Part shown: positions 44,632 through 52,784 of the stretch, piece after piece | How positions within the stretch are numbered: the first letter of the stretch is position 1 | Layout of the letters: each line of letters starts with the position of its first letter | NCBI RefSeq assembly: GCF_900177675.1 | Contig: NZ_FXWM01000002.1 | Coordinates: 1 to 64,000, forward strand | Source: Bacillus sp. OV166 | GTDB lineage: Bacteria; Bacillota; Bacilli; Bacillales; Cytobacillaceae | Direction of reading: 5' to 3' | DNA length: 64,000 nucleotides | Translations under genes and position numbers: made by a program | Notes under the pieces: model-generated | What the model saw: the letters and a program-made list of their open reading frames with translations, nothing else | Databases searched by the model: none | What the model was told of the DNA's origin: nothing

Positions 44632-45307
44632 CTTATTTCCCTCATCTCTCTGGTCTGGAATTACTTCCTTTTATTATTCTGAAAGACTCCACTGCACATA
44701 GGAAAGAGTCTTTAATTTATCATAAATCCTGATAACCTTATATGTTTACCAATGTAGCTAGCTTTATTCCTGCTACCTCGTGCTCTTCAGACAGTAATTA
44801 TTGCTTGTGTAAATAAGCTCTTACATTTTATTTTTGTCCTTTAAAGATCTATAGAAATATTTTTAACTCGTGTCTTTTAGTCAAAACAATCATCCTTCCT
44901 ATTTTACATTTTGAGTCAAATGCGTTTTAAAGAGCCGTTTCTCTTCTTGTACTAACCTGCTCCTTTAGTTGAATAAACAGCATAATCCTCTTTAGTAAAC
45001 CTTAAAATTAGCAACAGAAAGCCCTTCTCAGGAGACAAGGGTATAAATTTATCGCAATAACCAAGAAAAGTTACTTTATCCAATATCTTTGCGACGTCTT
45101 TGCCTATTTCATTGTAATTCTTCTTGTTTCCATATGTATTTTTGCATATATTACGATCAGTTGATACCAAGTGTATTAGACAAATTAAGGGAATATCCTT
45201 GTGACATATTTTTTATATAAAGCCCCATAGTGTAGGAATTAATTGCATTTCTAATAAGGTTCAAAAAGGGTAAATTATTAATGCACCAAATATAAAGGAG
45301 GGTACTA
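44632..45307. other. Mostly non-coding, with partial repeat copy 15
   Basis: Holds a partial repeat copy at 44943-44977 (GTACTAACCTGCTCCTTTAG then TTGAATAAAC). A weak minus-strand frame (44952-45170, 72 codons, TTG start, no ribosome site) has a plausible protein-like stretch, KDVAKILDKVTFLGYCDKF, but reads into the repeat at its end. I regard it as a probable gene fragment. Nothing else is visible. Confidence 0.4.
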
Positions 45308-46186
45308 ATGGTCTATATAAAAGCTATGCTTATATGCTTGCTTACGATCCCATTCCTGTTCAATGTTCCCTCGGCACAAGCAGCACCGCCTGAAAATGAA
45401 TTAAACCAGTATTTAGCCGAAATCGGATGGACTAAACAAGAATTTCTGGATTATGTTGATTACTACGAAATTCCTTTAAATGATTATAATACAGTGGAAG
45501 ACCTAAAAGAAGTCCTGGGTACCCCTATTAACTCGAATAATTTTCAGGATTTATTAATAAAATATGGTCTGACTGAAAAAGAACTAAATGACTTAATGGA
45601 TCATTTTGGAGACTCCGTAAATGAATATAAGTTTATCGAGGATATGGATGCGACAGTTGAATTTTATATTAATGCCGATAAAGATATGGCGGAAGTTGAA
45701 AAAGCATTATCGGATTTGGGCATAACAGAAGCAGAAGCAGAGAGATTTTTCAACTATTTAGCGGAAGTAGAAGAAAAAAATAAAGACCAACTAGACCAAA
45801 TGGCAACAAACGATACACTGTGGGAAAATTTAATGAATGTAGAAGATCCTTCCCAATTAAGCGCTGAAGACCTGGATGAGCTGGTTCGAATATTAGAGCA
45901 AACCATTGCACTGTATGAAGTTAAAGTGAACTTGAAAGCTGACGGTCAGGCTGTAACATTAAAGAATTTACTAAAAATGAAAGAACCTCCAGGTAATTTA
46001 TCTGGCAATGTCTATAGTACTTCTGGGGAACTTCTCATCGATTTTAACATCCCTAGAGAGTTTTTTGAATCAATGGAAGCTATTGTAGATGGGGAAGACA
46101 TGATTCATTTAGGTGAGATTTCAGATGATTATGTAGATCATATGCATGAAGAGAAATATGAAGATGCTCAAAAAGGTTTAAAATAA
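45308..46186 (+). CDS. Exported acidic protein (processed acidic surface protein-like)
   Basis: A 292-residue, strongly acidic protein with a signal peptide (about 1-26, cleavage after AQAA). The mature part has repeated helical units of about 60 residues beginning with patterns such as LAEIGWTKQEFLDYVDYYEI, LIKYGLTEKELNDLMDHFGD and LSDLGITEAEAERFFNYLAE, followed by a small beta domain. This resembles the processed acidic surface proteins of Bacilli. No sortase signal is present at the C terminus, so it is probably secreted or truncated relative to the family. The ATG follows GGAGGG, and a strong terminator follows. Confidence 0.65.
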   Translation: MVYIKAMLICLLTIPFLFNVPSAQAAPPENELNQYLAEIGWTKQEFLDYVDYYEIPLNDYNTVEDLKEVLGTPINSNNFQDLLIKYGLTEKELNDLMDHFGDSVNEYKFIEDMDATVEFYINADKDMAEVEKALSDLGITEAEAERFFNYLAEVEEKNKDQLDQMATNDTLWENLMNVEDPSQLSAEDLDELVRILEQTIALYEVKVNLKADGQAVTLKNLLKMKEPPGNLSGNVYSTSGELLIDFNIPREFFESMEAIVDGEDMIHLGEISDDYVDHMHEEKYEDAQKGLK

Positions 46187-46238
46187 ACAAACTGGTCATT
46201 TTATTTCTCAACTTGATTTAGAATAAACAGCCCTTTTT

Positions 46239-46275
46239 GCCCATCTCATTTAAAATGAGATGGGCTTTATTTTTC
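46239..46275 (+). terminator. Terminator of acidic protein gene
   Basis: GCCCATCTCATTT pairs with AATGAGATGGGC, followed by TTTATTTTT. It lies 52 bases after the stop codon. Confidence 0.93.
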
Positions 46276-46310
46276 TCCTGGATTAATTGAATTTAGGTAG
46301 ATTCTATTCA

Positions 46311-46333
46311 ATTAAAGCACCCTTTAGTTTAAC
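46311..46333 (+). repeat. Dispersed repeat tail fragment (copy 16)
   Basis: Only the right end is present: AAAGCACCCTTTAGTTTAAC. Confidence 0.5.
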
Positions 46334-46350
46334 ATGCATGCTATTCTAGT

Positions 46351-46791
46351 TTACAAACCTCTTGTAATAAACCAATAAAATAACAAGCAAGATAGGATTA
46401 ATAATTGCTGAATATCCAAATTCCACCATCCGTAATGAAAATATCCCCAAGGTTCGGGCAATAGGGTGATGGATTCATAGGTTAACAAACATACTTCCCA
46501 ATAGATAAAATAACGTATTTGTTTAATTAAGGAACTTTTAAAAGGATACCAATTCAAAAACATCATATTTACAGGTGGAAGTAACATAGTATTGGCTGGT
46601 AATGCTGCCCAATCCACATTTTTTGTAAAATACCAGTATGCATGATATTTCAAATCTATGTAAGCATCTAAAGACATTTGAAATGCAGTTGTAAATGACC
46701 AGATATGAGCAATTTGTTTTGCCGATAAATTCTTATTAGTTTTGAAAGCAAGCACATTAAATATGATAATTGCGATAAAAAGTCCAATCAT
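46351..46791 (-). CDS. CBO0543-like membrane protein, short
   Basis: A 146-residue membrane protein with a run of aromatic-rich helices (IWSFTTAFQMSLDAYIDLKYHAYWYF, YWEVCLLTYESITLLPEPWGYFHYGWWNL). The pattern of a DxxxDLKYHxYWYF segment followed by an ESITLLP helix is shared with small CBO0543-type proteins of Bacilli; function unknown. The ATG follows AAAGGAAAAATAATA. Confidence 0.6.
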   Translation of the reverse strand: MIGLFIAIIIFNVLAFKTNKNLSAKQIAHIWSFTTAFQMSLDAYIDLKYHAYWYFTKNVDWAALPANTMLLPPVNMMFLNWYPFKSSLIKQIRYFIYWEVCLLTYESITLLPEPWGYFHYGWWNLDIQQLLILSCLLFYWFITRGL

Positions 46792-46849
46792 TATTATTTT
46801 TCCTTTTTCTTCTTACAATATCCTTATTAAGTAATTATCATACTCAAGG

Positions 46850-46897
46850 TCTTCTTCAACTAACCTGCTTCATTAGTTTAAGTACATTTCTTCACAA
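46850..46897 (+). repeat. Dispersed hairpin repeat, copy 17 (partial)
   Basis: CTTCTTCAACTAACCTGCTTC joined to ATTAGTTTAAGTACATTTC and the TTCACAAT box, without a hairpin core. It contains GTTTAAGTA, the exact complement of the copy B right guide. Confidence 0.65.
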
Positions 46898-47061
46898 TAT
46901 TTTTTCTTTATACCTTAAAGTCTCATCCTCATGTTTGAAAAGTCGTACACGTGAGGCAACAACCATTCCAATTACTGTTGCGCCAATTGTACTTATTTCA
47001 ACAAAAAGCTCAGCAATTATTGCTAGGCTGAATTAAATAACAACAAGCTCGATATCTCCCC

Positions 47062-47455
47062 TTAATTATCTTCTACGGATGGATCTACAAATGAGAACTC
47101 AATTTTACTGTTGAATCCACCTTGCAATTCCTTTTTCTCTACAAATGCCCCATTCGTTTTGGCAATGAATTCCGATGCTTTTAACCGGTCCTTCATATCC
47201 GCATTTCCATCCCTCATAATTTCCGTCCAATACCGCTTTGTTTCCGTAATATCCGCAATTAATTCCACATCCAACTATTCATTCCGCTCAATAATATACT
47301 CCAAAACCTTAGCATTTCCTAGCAGGCGGCTGGCGTTTACTTCGGCAGCATTTTCCTTCGGATTCATAACCCGCTCTCAAATAACTGGCTGTAGCATTGC
47401 CTGTTTCAATGTAATAGTCCGCGAATTTCTTTTGCTTTATATTTAACTCACCCAT
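47062..47455 (-). pseudogene. Phage terminase small subunit, broken
   Basis: The 5' part reads MGELNIKQKKFADYYIETG, then NATASYLRAGYESEGK, the typical XtmA-type helix-turn-helix opening. One base is missing in an A-run near 47355. Restoring it gives NAAEVNASRLLGNAKVLEY and ends at a TAG before LDVELIADITETKRYWTEIM, which continues to EFSFVDPSVEDN. So there are two lesions: a frameshift and a nonsense codon. No other phage structural genes are adjacent, so this is an isolated prophage relic. Confidence 0.8.
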
Positions 47456-47585
47456 TAGTAACACCCTCCCCACTGTCATATTTCTATTAAAAGAACACGC
47501 GTTCCTATGTTTATTTATCACAAGAGCACATAAAAATATTTCTGACTGAATAAAGACAAATAACCATTAAAGAAAAAATATAAGC

Positions 47586-47613
47586 CTCCCTGAAAATCAG
47601 AGAGACTTTTTTA
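47586..47613 (-). terminator. Terminator-like hairpin
   Basis: GCCTCCCTGAAAATCAGAGAGAC can fold GCCTCCCTGA with TCAGAGAGAC (one G-T and mismatches), with T on the plus side and A on the minus side. Between the terminase remnant and the methyltransferase-tail remnant. Confidence 0.4.
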
Positions 47614-47632
47614 CACACACGGCCAAATTCAT

Positions 47633-47701
47633 TTATTTGTCTTTTAATACCAGTAGTGAACAGCACTCCACATGTGTCGTCTGCAGAAACATTTCAACCG
47701 G
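47633..47701 (-). pseudogene. Possible RlmCD-type methyltransferase tail fragment
   Basis: A 22-codon frame PVEMFLQTTHVECCSLLVLK resembles the conserved end of TrmA/RlmD-type uracil methyltransferases (VDMFPQTxHVExVxLL). A stop lies directly upstream, so only the tail remains. Such tails are left when a mobile element inserts near the 3' end of the gene. Assignment rests on a short motif. Confidence 0.4.
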
Positions 47702-47829
47702 CTAACAAGGTCAGCGAGTGTGTAATACAATTTTACACCAGGGTGGTTTTTAATCTGGGATAAAAAGACCGGCCTTGTATTTGGCTACTCTCACAACTCT
47801 AACTAATTATTAATAGAAGTCTTTTACAA

Positions 47830-47866
47830 TCAAAAAAAAGACGTAACCTTAAAGGTTACATCTTTT
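47830..47866 (-). terminator. Terminator of L25 gene
   Basis: GTAACCTTTAAGGTTAC stem with A- and T-rich flanks, 40 bases after the stop of the L25/Ctc gene on the minus strand. Confidence 0.85.
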
Positions 47867-47906
47867 ATATCTTATTTAAAATATACTTACTTTATTGGGC
47901 ATCGGA

Positions 47907-48542
47907 TTAATTAGAAGCTTTTGTTTCTCTTCCCTCTTCGTTTTCAGAGGTTTTTCCATCCTGTTGTTCACCTGTACTGATTTCCTCTTCCTGTCTTGGA
48001 GCAAGTACTGAAACAATTACCTCTTCATCTTCTTGGTTAATTGTAATATTGCTATAGTAATTTCTAATCTCACCTATTTTAATCGTTTGGTTTACCTGAA
48101 TATTGGAAATATCAACTTCAATTGTTTCAGGGATTTCTCTAGGTTTTGCTGTTATGTTTAACTCGTGAAGAGACTGTTGGAGAATTCCTCCATCTTCAAC
48201 ACCTTTTGAAGTTCCCGTCAAGGCAACATGCACCTGGGCATGTATCTCAGTAGAACTATTAATATATAAAAAATCTGCATGAAGAATATCCCGCTTTATC
48301 GGGTCATATTGATAATCTGCAAGTATTACATCCTGTGAATTTCCATTAACATCTAAAGAAATAATTCCATTTCTTCCTACTTCCTTAATGATTCTGATTA
48401 AATCTACATTTTTTACAACAATCGTTTTGCTCTCTTCATTTTTCCCGTAGACAACTGATGGGATATTCCCCTGTTTTCTTAATTGAGTTAAACCTGAATT
48501 CTGGATTTCCTTACGTTCTTTTGCTACTAACGTGCTAGTCAT
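47907..48542 (-). CDS. ctc: 50S ribosomal protein L25 / general stress protein Ctc
   Basis: A 211-residue two-domain L25 protein that binds 5S rRNA. The N-terminal L25 domain (about 1-95) has TLVAKERKEIQNSGLTQLRKQGNIPSVVYGK and later LADYQYDPIKRDILHADFLY. The C-terminal TL5 domain (about 100-190) is followed by an acidic, polar tail (EEEISTGEQQDGKTSENEEG). In B. subtilis ctc is a SigB-controlled stress gene next to spoVC; here it is alone. I chose the ATG at 48542, with GGAAGAGGG upstream, because the family starts close to the TLxAKER motif. A 39-base longer frame also has an ATG. Confidence 0.93.
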   Translation of the reverse strand: MTSTLVAKERKEIQNSGLTQLRKQGNIPSVVYGKNEESKTIVVKNVDLIRIIKEVGRNGIISLDVNGNSQDVILADYQYDPIKRDILHADFLYINSSTEIHAQVHVALTGTSKGVEDGGILQQSLHELNITAKPREIPETIEVDISNIQVNQTIKIGEIRNYYSNITINQEDEEVIVSVLAPRQEEEISTGEQQDGKTSENEEGRETKASN

Positions 48543-49284
48543 AGACTTTCCCTCTTCCTGATCCATAAGAATTTTAGACATAAGTATAAAATTACGACCT
48601 AATATAGGAATGTCTAACTGTAAAACTATTAATAGTTTTTTTAAGCCTCTATATTATAAAAAAAACTTGCCCTTTTAGCAAATATTTTGTACTATATAAT
48701 ATTTGAATCTTGAAGAACTTCAATTAGTCATGATTACGAACAGTGCCTATCACTGTTCGTATTTAAATGTTAAATTACCTTTATTGGCAGCAGTGGGTAT
48801 CGTACTCACTGTGATTTTGGCATTTCTTTCCTGAAGGAATCATAAACCGATCTGTTAAATAATGAGGAAAGGGATAATTTGAAATAATGCTTAGGTTCCA
48901 ATTTAGATTCATTCAACTCTTCCTTCAAATTAAATTGAAAACCCTATAATAATAGAAAAAGCCTTGATAACTCAACGTTACCAAGGCTTTGTTTGATGAC
49001 CTGTGGGGGATTCGAACCCTCGACCCCTTCCCTGTCAAGGAAGTAAAACGAATCTGATTATAACAGTTTTGTTATGAAATGCCTGATTTAATAGGCTACA
49101 GTTTCCGTTTAATTAGGTTAAGGCAGATTAAATTGGTGGCAGGATGTTGGATTTTGCCACCACCATGCCACCAACTTACCACTAGAATGTTCCTGCATTC
49201 GATATGTGTGGACTGTAATTGACAACACAATGGATGTTGGTGGGTTTATCAACATTCTTGAGGCCTTCTTAGAACATCACACTT
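48543..49284. other. Non-coding stretch with tRNA 3'-like fragment and att-like features
   Basis: A hairpin (AAAGCCTTG / CAAGGCTTT, 48957-48990) could terminate transcription. At 48997-49045, the minus strand carries a tRNA 3'-half-like sequence: anticodon-arm CTTCC-TTGACAG-GGAAG, then GGTTCGAATCCCC. The 5' half is missing and the T-stem is imperfect, so it is not a working tRNA. It could be an attachment-site relic of the phage whose terminase fragment lies at 47 kb. Next to it is an inverted repeat rich in GGTGGCA/TGCCACC (49135-49185). Confidence 0.4.
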
Positions 49285-49320
49285 GTTAAAATAAAGCACC
49301 CGTTAGTTTAAGAAATACAT
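49285..49320 (+). repeat. Dispersed hairpin repeat tail, copy 18
   Basis: AATAAAGCACCCGTTAGTTTAAG. It carries CCCGTTAG followed by GTTTAAG in the arrangement that the copy B guide RNA would recognise (15 of 17 positions when both guides are combined). Confidence 0.6.
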
Positions 49321-49368
49321 TCTCTTCAATTGCATAAAAACTCTAAAGGCGGAACTTAATCATTTTTC

Positions 49369-49554
49369 TTATTTCTGTATTTGTTTAGCAAATTCCAGAA
49401 TTGCTTTTCTCGATAATATACGAACATATGAATCACCATCTTCAATATATCTTTTTGTAATCACGTGGAAGACTACATCACCTTTACCTTCTATTAATAA
49501 ATGTTCTTCTTCAAAGTCATCCTTCCAACTAATTGTTACTATTTGCGTGTCCAT
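49369..49554 (-). CDS. Small hypothetical protein
   Basis: A 61-residue protein beginning MDTQIVTISWKDDFEEEHLL and ending ILEFAKQIQK; a strand-rich first half and a helical end. I start it at the ATG at 49554 because GAAGGGG is 7 bases upstream. It has no recognisable family. It lies divergent to the MarR gene. Confidence 0.5.
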   Translation of the reverse strand: MDTQIVTISWKDDFEEEHLLIEGKGDVVFHVITKRYIEDGDSYVRILSRKAILEFAKQIQK

Positions 49555-49918
49555 TATATATGTCCCCTTCAAATTTTATTCATAAATCGTAAGAGACCTG
49601 TATTCGGTAACTGGCGGGCATAATCATCCAACATGATTTTAGCCCCTATAGTTTTGCGTCATCATTTTTCAATGATTTTGCCTTTATCGTACAATTTATG
49701 GATTATACTAGTATTATAGATAATATTTACTGATATTAACGCACTATAAAAAATGTTTTTTCTTCTCTTTTTAAATTCATGTATATACATATATAATGAT
49801 ATTAGTAAACATATTATCCGTCAAGAAATAATTACCAATCTAATATTGGATGCCTCTTTAATGACAATACCGTGAACGACTTATTAAATTTGGTTGGATT
49901 CGAAAGGAGAACTGCTTT

Positions 49919-50377
49919 ATGAATAACAAACACAATGAGATGGATTATATTATACAATTTTGTGCCAGTGCGAACCTTAGAAAAGCAGCAAGAATTGTTA
50001 CTCAAGCATATGAAAAACAAATGCAACCTACTGGCTTAAAAGTCACCCAATACTTTATGTTAGTAAACATTGCCCGTCATAAAGAAATTTCAATTAGCAA
50101 GCTAGGCGAGATTATGTTACTTGACCAAACTACTATTACTCGTAATATAAATATTCTAAAGAAAAGTGGCTATGTTAACATTACTAAAGATAAAAATGAT
50201 TCAAGAACAAAATCTATTTCGATAACCGATGTAGGTCTTGTCAAATTAGACGAAGCAACGCCTATTTGGTTACAAATACAAGAAAAAGTTGAAAATTGTA
50301 TGGGCAAGGAAAAATATAATGATTTGTTAAAAACGCTAATAAATTTACAAGAATCTATTGAATTATACGAAGGTTAA
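49919..50377 (+). CDS. MarR-family transcriptional regulator
   Basis: A 152-residue winged-helix regulator. The recognition region is ISISKLGEIMLLDQTTITRNINILKKSGYVNITKDKNDSRTKSISIT, a complete MarR HTH and wing with the conserved DSRxKxxxIT. N- and C-terminal helices form the dimer domain. Cysteines near residues 14 and 126 could sense redox state, but that is only a possibility. GAAAGGAG lies upstream of the ATG. The next gene is a transposase relic, so its target is not evident; AT-rich palindromic motifs upstream (49780-49830) could be its operator. Confidence 0.9.
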   Translation: MNNKHNEMDYIIQFCASANLRKAARIVTQAYEKQMQPTGLKVTQYFMLVNIARHKEISISKLGEIMLLDQTTITRNINILKKSGYVNITKDKNDSRTKSISITDVGLVKLDEATPIWLQIQEKVENCMGKEKYNDLLKTLINLQESIELYEG

Positions 50378-50439
50378 AATTTATAAAATAAACAGAATTT
50401 CTATTGATATAAACAAGTTTGTGACAACTTGTACTTAAA

Positions 50440-51240
50440 CTAAACCAGCTAATCTTCCTCTTTACGAAAAGCCTATTGAAACACAATTAGATGTTTCTCT
50501 TGATGACCTTCGTACCCTCATCCCCATTGATCAAAAGTGGGGAATTAAGAAGAATAGCGAAGGAAAAAATGCGTATTGGTTCGGCTACAAAGGACATTTA
50601 GCTGTAGGAACAAAAAGTCAATATATCCTACAATCATTGTTTTCGTCAGGAAATCTTAATGACGGGAAAGCAGCGCCCCCCCGTTTAAAAGGGATCCAAG
50701 AAAAATTCCCTCTCATTATCAGATTTAGCACATTAGACGCTGGTTATGATTATGTTCCGATCTATGAACAAATCTATCGAATGAATGCACAATCTGTGAT
50801 TGCTTATAGCAAGAAATCCCATTGGATTTGATAAACATTTCGCTCCGACTTGTGTACGGGAACATTCTTACCGGTACGATAGTTTTGACGCAAAGTATGA
50901 AACATTAAAGTATACACGGCCGAAATAATGTAGTGATTGCCCATTGGCAAAGGATTCCCTCTGTCAAAAGGTGTATAAAGTAAAAATCACAACTGATTTA
51001 CGCCGTTATACTGCACCAGCTCGTGGTTATCAGAAATGGAAAAACATCTATAAGCAGAGAACTGCAGTCGAACGAGTCATCGCCTATTTGAAGGAGTATT
51101 TCCAATTGAACCAAGTTCGTTATCGGACAGGAAAACGGGCGAAGGTTCACTTTGATTTGGTTCATCTTGTTTATAACGCATTAAAGTTAGCTTGTGATCG
51201 ACTATCGGTACTGGCAAAGTCTCAAAATCAAGTGGCATAA
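50440..51240 (+). pseudogene. DDE transposase remnant (IS1182/IS5-like)
   Basis: Three readable pieces belong to one transposase. NAYWFGYKGHLAVGTKSQYIL with TLDAGYDYVPIYEQIY comes first, then a frame change near 50825 to FAPTCVREHSYRYDSFDAKY. A TAA follows at about 50926, and then CQKVYKVKITTDLRRYTAP and the final IYKQRTAVERVIAYLKEYFQLNQVRYR, the usual C-terminal E-containing motif. The N-terminal third is missing. At least one frameshift and one stop show that it is inactive. Confidence 0.8.
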
Positions 51241-51493
51241 TTGCGAAAAAATAACAAAATCAAAATTCTGTAGGTCTAACAATTTTTAAAAGCTTACATT
51301 ATGAAATTGATTCAAAAAAAAAAACCCACATTTTATGTGGTTGTGCTACTAACCCTGGTTTCCTATATCAACCGTTTTACCAATTAAACTAGCAATTTTT
51401 TTGAACTTTGTTCCTATTAATATTTTACTATCGAGACCCTTAAACTTATAATTTTAATAAATAAATATCTGTCCTATTAGAAAGGATATATTC

Positions 51494-51646
51494 ATGAATG
51501 ATATAAAACTGATTTTATCGGAAGAAATAGGTCGACTAATTGATGAATTATACAAATGTAAAAATGAAACCTTAAAGGAAGAAATTTTAAAGGAAATTCT
51601 TCAATTAAATGACGCTATAATGCTTTCAAATGACTATGATTTTTAG
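51494..51646 (+). CDS. Small helical hypothetical protein
   Basis: A 50-residue protein, MNDIKLILSEEIGRLIDELY then KCKNETLKEEILKEILQLND, with a clear ribosome site (AAAGGA, 7 bases upstream). Its size and two-helix pattern recall Spo0E-like phosphatases, but the SQxxD motif of that family is missing, so I leave it unassigned. Confidence 0.5.
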   Translation: MNDIKLILSEEIGRLIDELYKCKNETLKEEILKEILQLNDAIMLSNDYDF

Positions 51647-51709
51647 AATGGAGTGTAGTACGCAATATGGGTCCTATGTGACATAAAAGAGAGATGGATT
51701 TTCATCTTT

Positions 51710-51880
51710 CTTCTTCTACTAAACTGCCCCGTTAGTGGAACAACGAAAAAAGGCTGCCGAAGCAGCAAAACCGTTCTTGAGCTAACGCCCCCGATAGTTT
51801 AAGTGTAATAATTCACAATCTTTCTTGTGAAATAAGAAAAAGGCGACCTTCATCTTGAAGAATCGCATTCGTTACATAAT
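51710..51880 (+). repeat. Dispersed hairpin repeats, copies 19 and 20, adjoining
   Basis: Copy 19 (51710-51805): CTACTAAACTGCCCCGTTAG, the stem GGCTGCCGAAGCAGC, CTAACGCCCCCGATAG. Copy 20 starts within it: CCCGATAGTTTAAGTGTAA, TTCACAATCTTTCTTGTG, GGCGACC, and TCGCATTCGTTAC. The second matches the rebuilt target of IS110 copy B over about 40 bases. Confidence 0.75.
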
Positions 51881-52253
51881 AAAATAAGAAGAATTTGATT
51901 AAAAAACACTAGTGGAAAATTTATATCTCAAGTGTTTTAGGGCTTTTACTTTTTAATTATTTGCTTTCGTTCTTCCATCCAACCATTTTAAATCATTATT
52001 TTTGCACCTTTATGGGAATATTCAAAAATGTCTTTCATAAAAATAGACATTTTTGCTGGTAAATCATTTCGCATACTAAATGCTCGCCACGGAGCTGCCT
52101 CGGACTAACGGCGCACGTTCAGTCTTTAAACCTAGTGCATAGTTGAACATGAGGGTTCTCCTTCCCGGAAGTTTGCCTTCGAGCCAAATCTTCAATTTTC
52201 AATCAAAAAGTTACTACTCAATAAATTTCATCTATGACTTACTTTCAATCTAC
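51881..52253. other. Non-coding, GC-richer structured patch
   Basis: No gene. From about 52075 to 52200 the sequence is richer in G and C than its surroundings and has short inverted repeats (CTCGCCACGGAGCTGCC; CTTCCCGGAAG). It lies directly downstream of an IS110-family transposase remnant, on whose strand it would be the 3' region, so it may be the decayed guide-RNA part of that second IS110 type. Confidence 0.35.
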
Positions 52254-52784
52254 TTAAGCAACATTAAATTCACTTATTTGTTTCTCCTCAATAGAACAAG
52301 CAATAGCCCAAATAAAGCCTAGTAATTCTCTAGCGACAGCAACAACAGCTACTTTTCCACCTTTTCCTTTAGAAGAGATGCGATGATATTTCATATGAAG
52401 ACGGTGTTGAGCCTTCCAAGCAATACGTTTTGCCTCTGGATCTTGATTTTCTTGACGTTTAAGCAATTCACCTTTAAGAGATGGTTGGTGACGATAAGAC
52501 CAACAAACTTCTACTATGGAACGACGAATTTGAGAGTTTCCGGTTTTGGTAATCGAACCTTGCCAACGACTTGACCCACTGGAATATTCTTTCGGGACGA
52601 GACCAGCATATGACATTAGTTGTCTAGGATTTGAAAAGCGAGAGAATTGTCCAATTTCAGCTACTAAGGTAACGGCAGTTACTTCTGCAACAACTCCTCT
52701 TAATGTTTGAAGTGCTTGAATAACAGGAGCGTGTTCACTTTGAAGAGCGCAACTAACAACAATTGTATCTATAGATATATTGTT
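52254..52784 (-). pseudogene. IS110-family transposase, 5'-truncated (second type)
   Basis: C-terminal Transposase_20 domain of a different IS110 subgroup: QALQTLRGVVAEVTAVTLVA, EIGQFSRFSNPRQLMSYAGL, then YSSGSSRWQGSITKTGNSQI and KGGKVAVVAVARELLGFIW. The frame is open upstream only to about 52784, where AT-rich DNA of the partition region begins, so the RuvC-like catalytic domain is lost. An internal ATG at 52616 is open for 120 codons but would not give a working enzyme. Confidence 0.8.

Noticed and set aside
48997..49045. Working tRNA gene
   Set aside because: Only the 3' half is recognisable, the T-stem is imperfect and no D-arm or 5' acceptor strand is present.
51494..51646. Spo0E-like phosphatase
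   Set aside because: The length and two-helix pattern fit, but the SQxxD signature is missing.
15560..51880. Dispersed hairpin repeats as attC sites of an integron
   Set aside because: There is no integron integrase, the cargo genes lie on both strands, and the repeats lack R-box core sites; the family fits a small hairpin element better.
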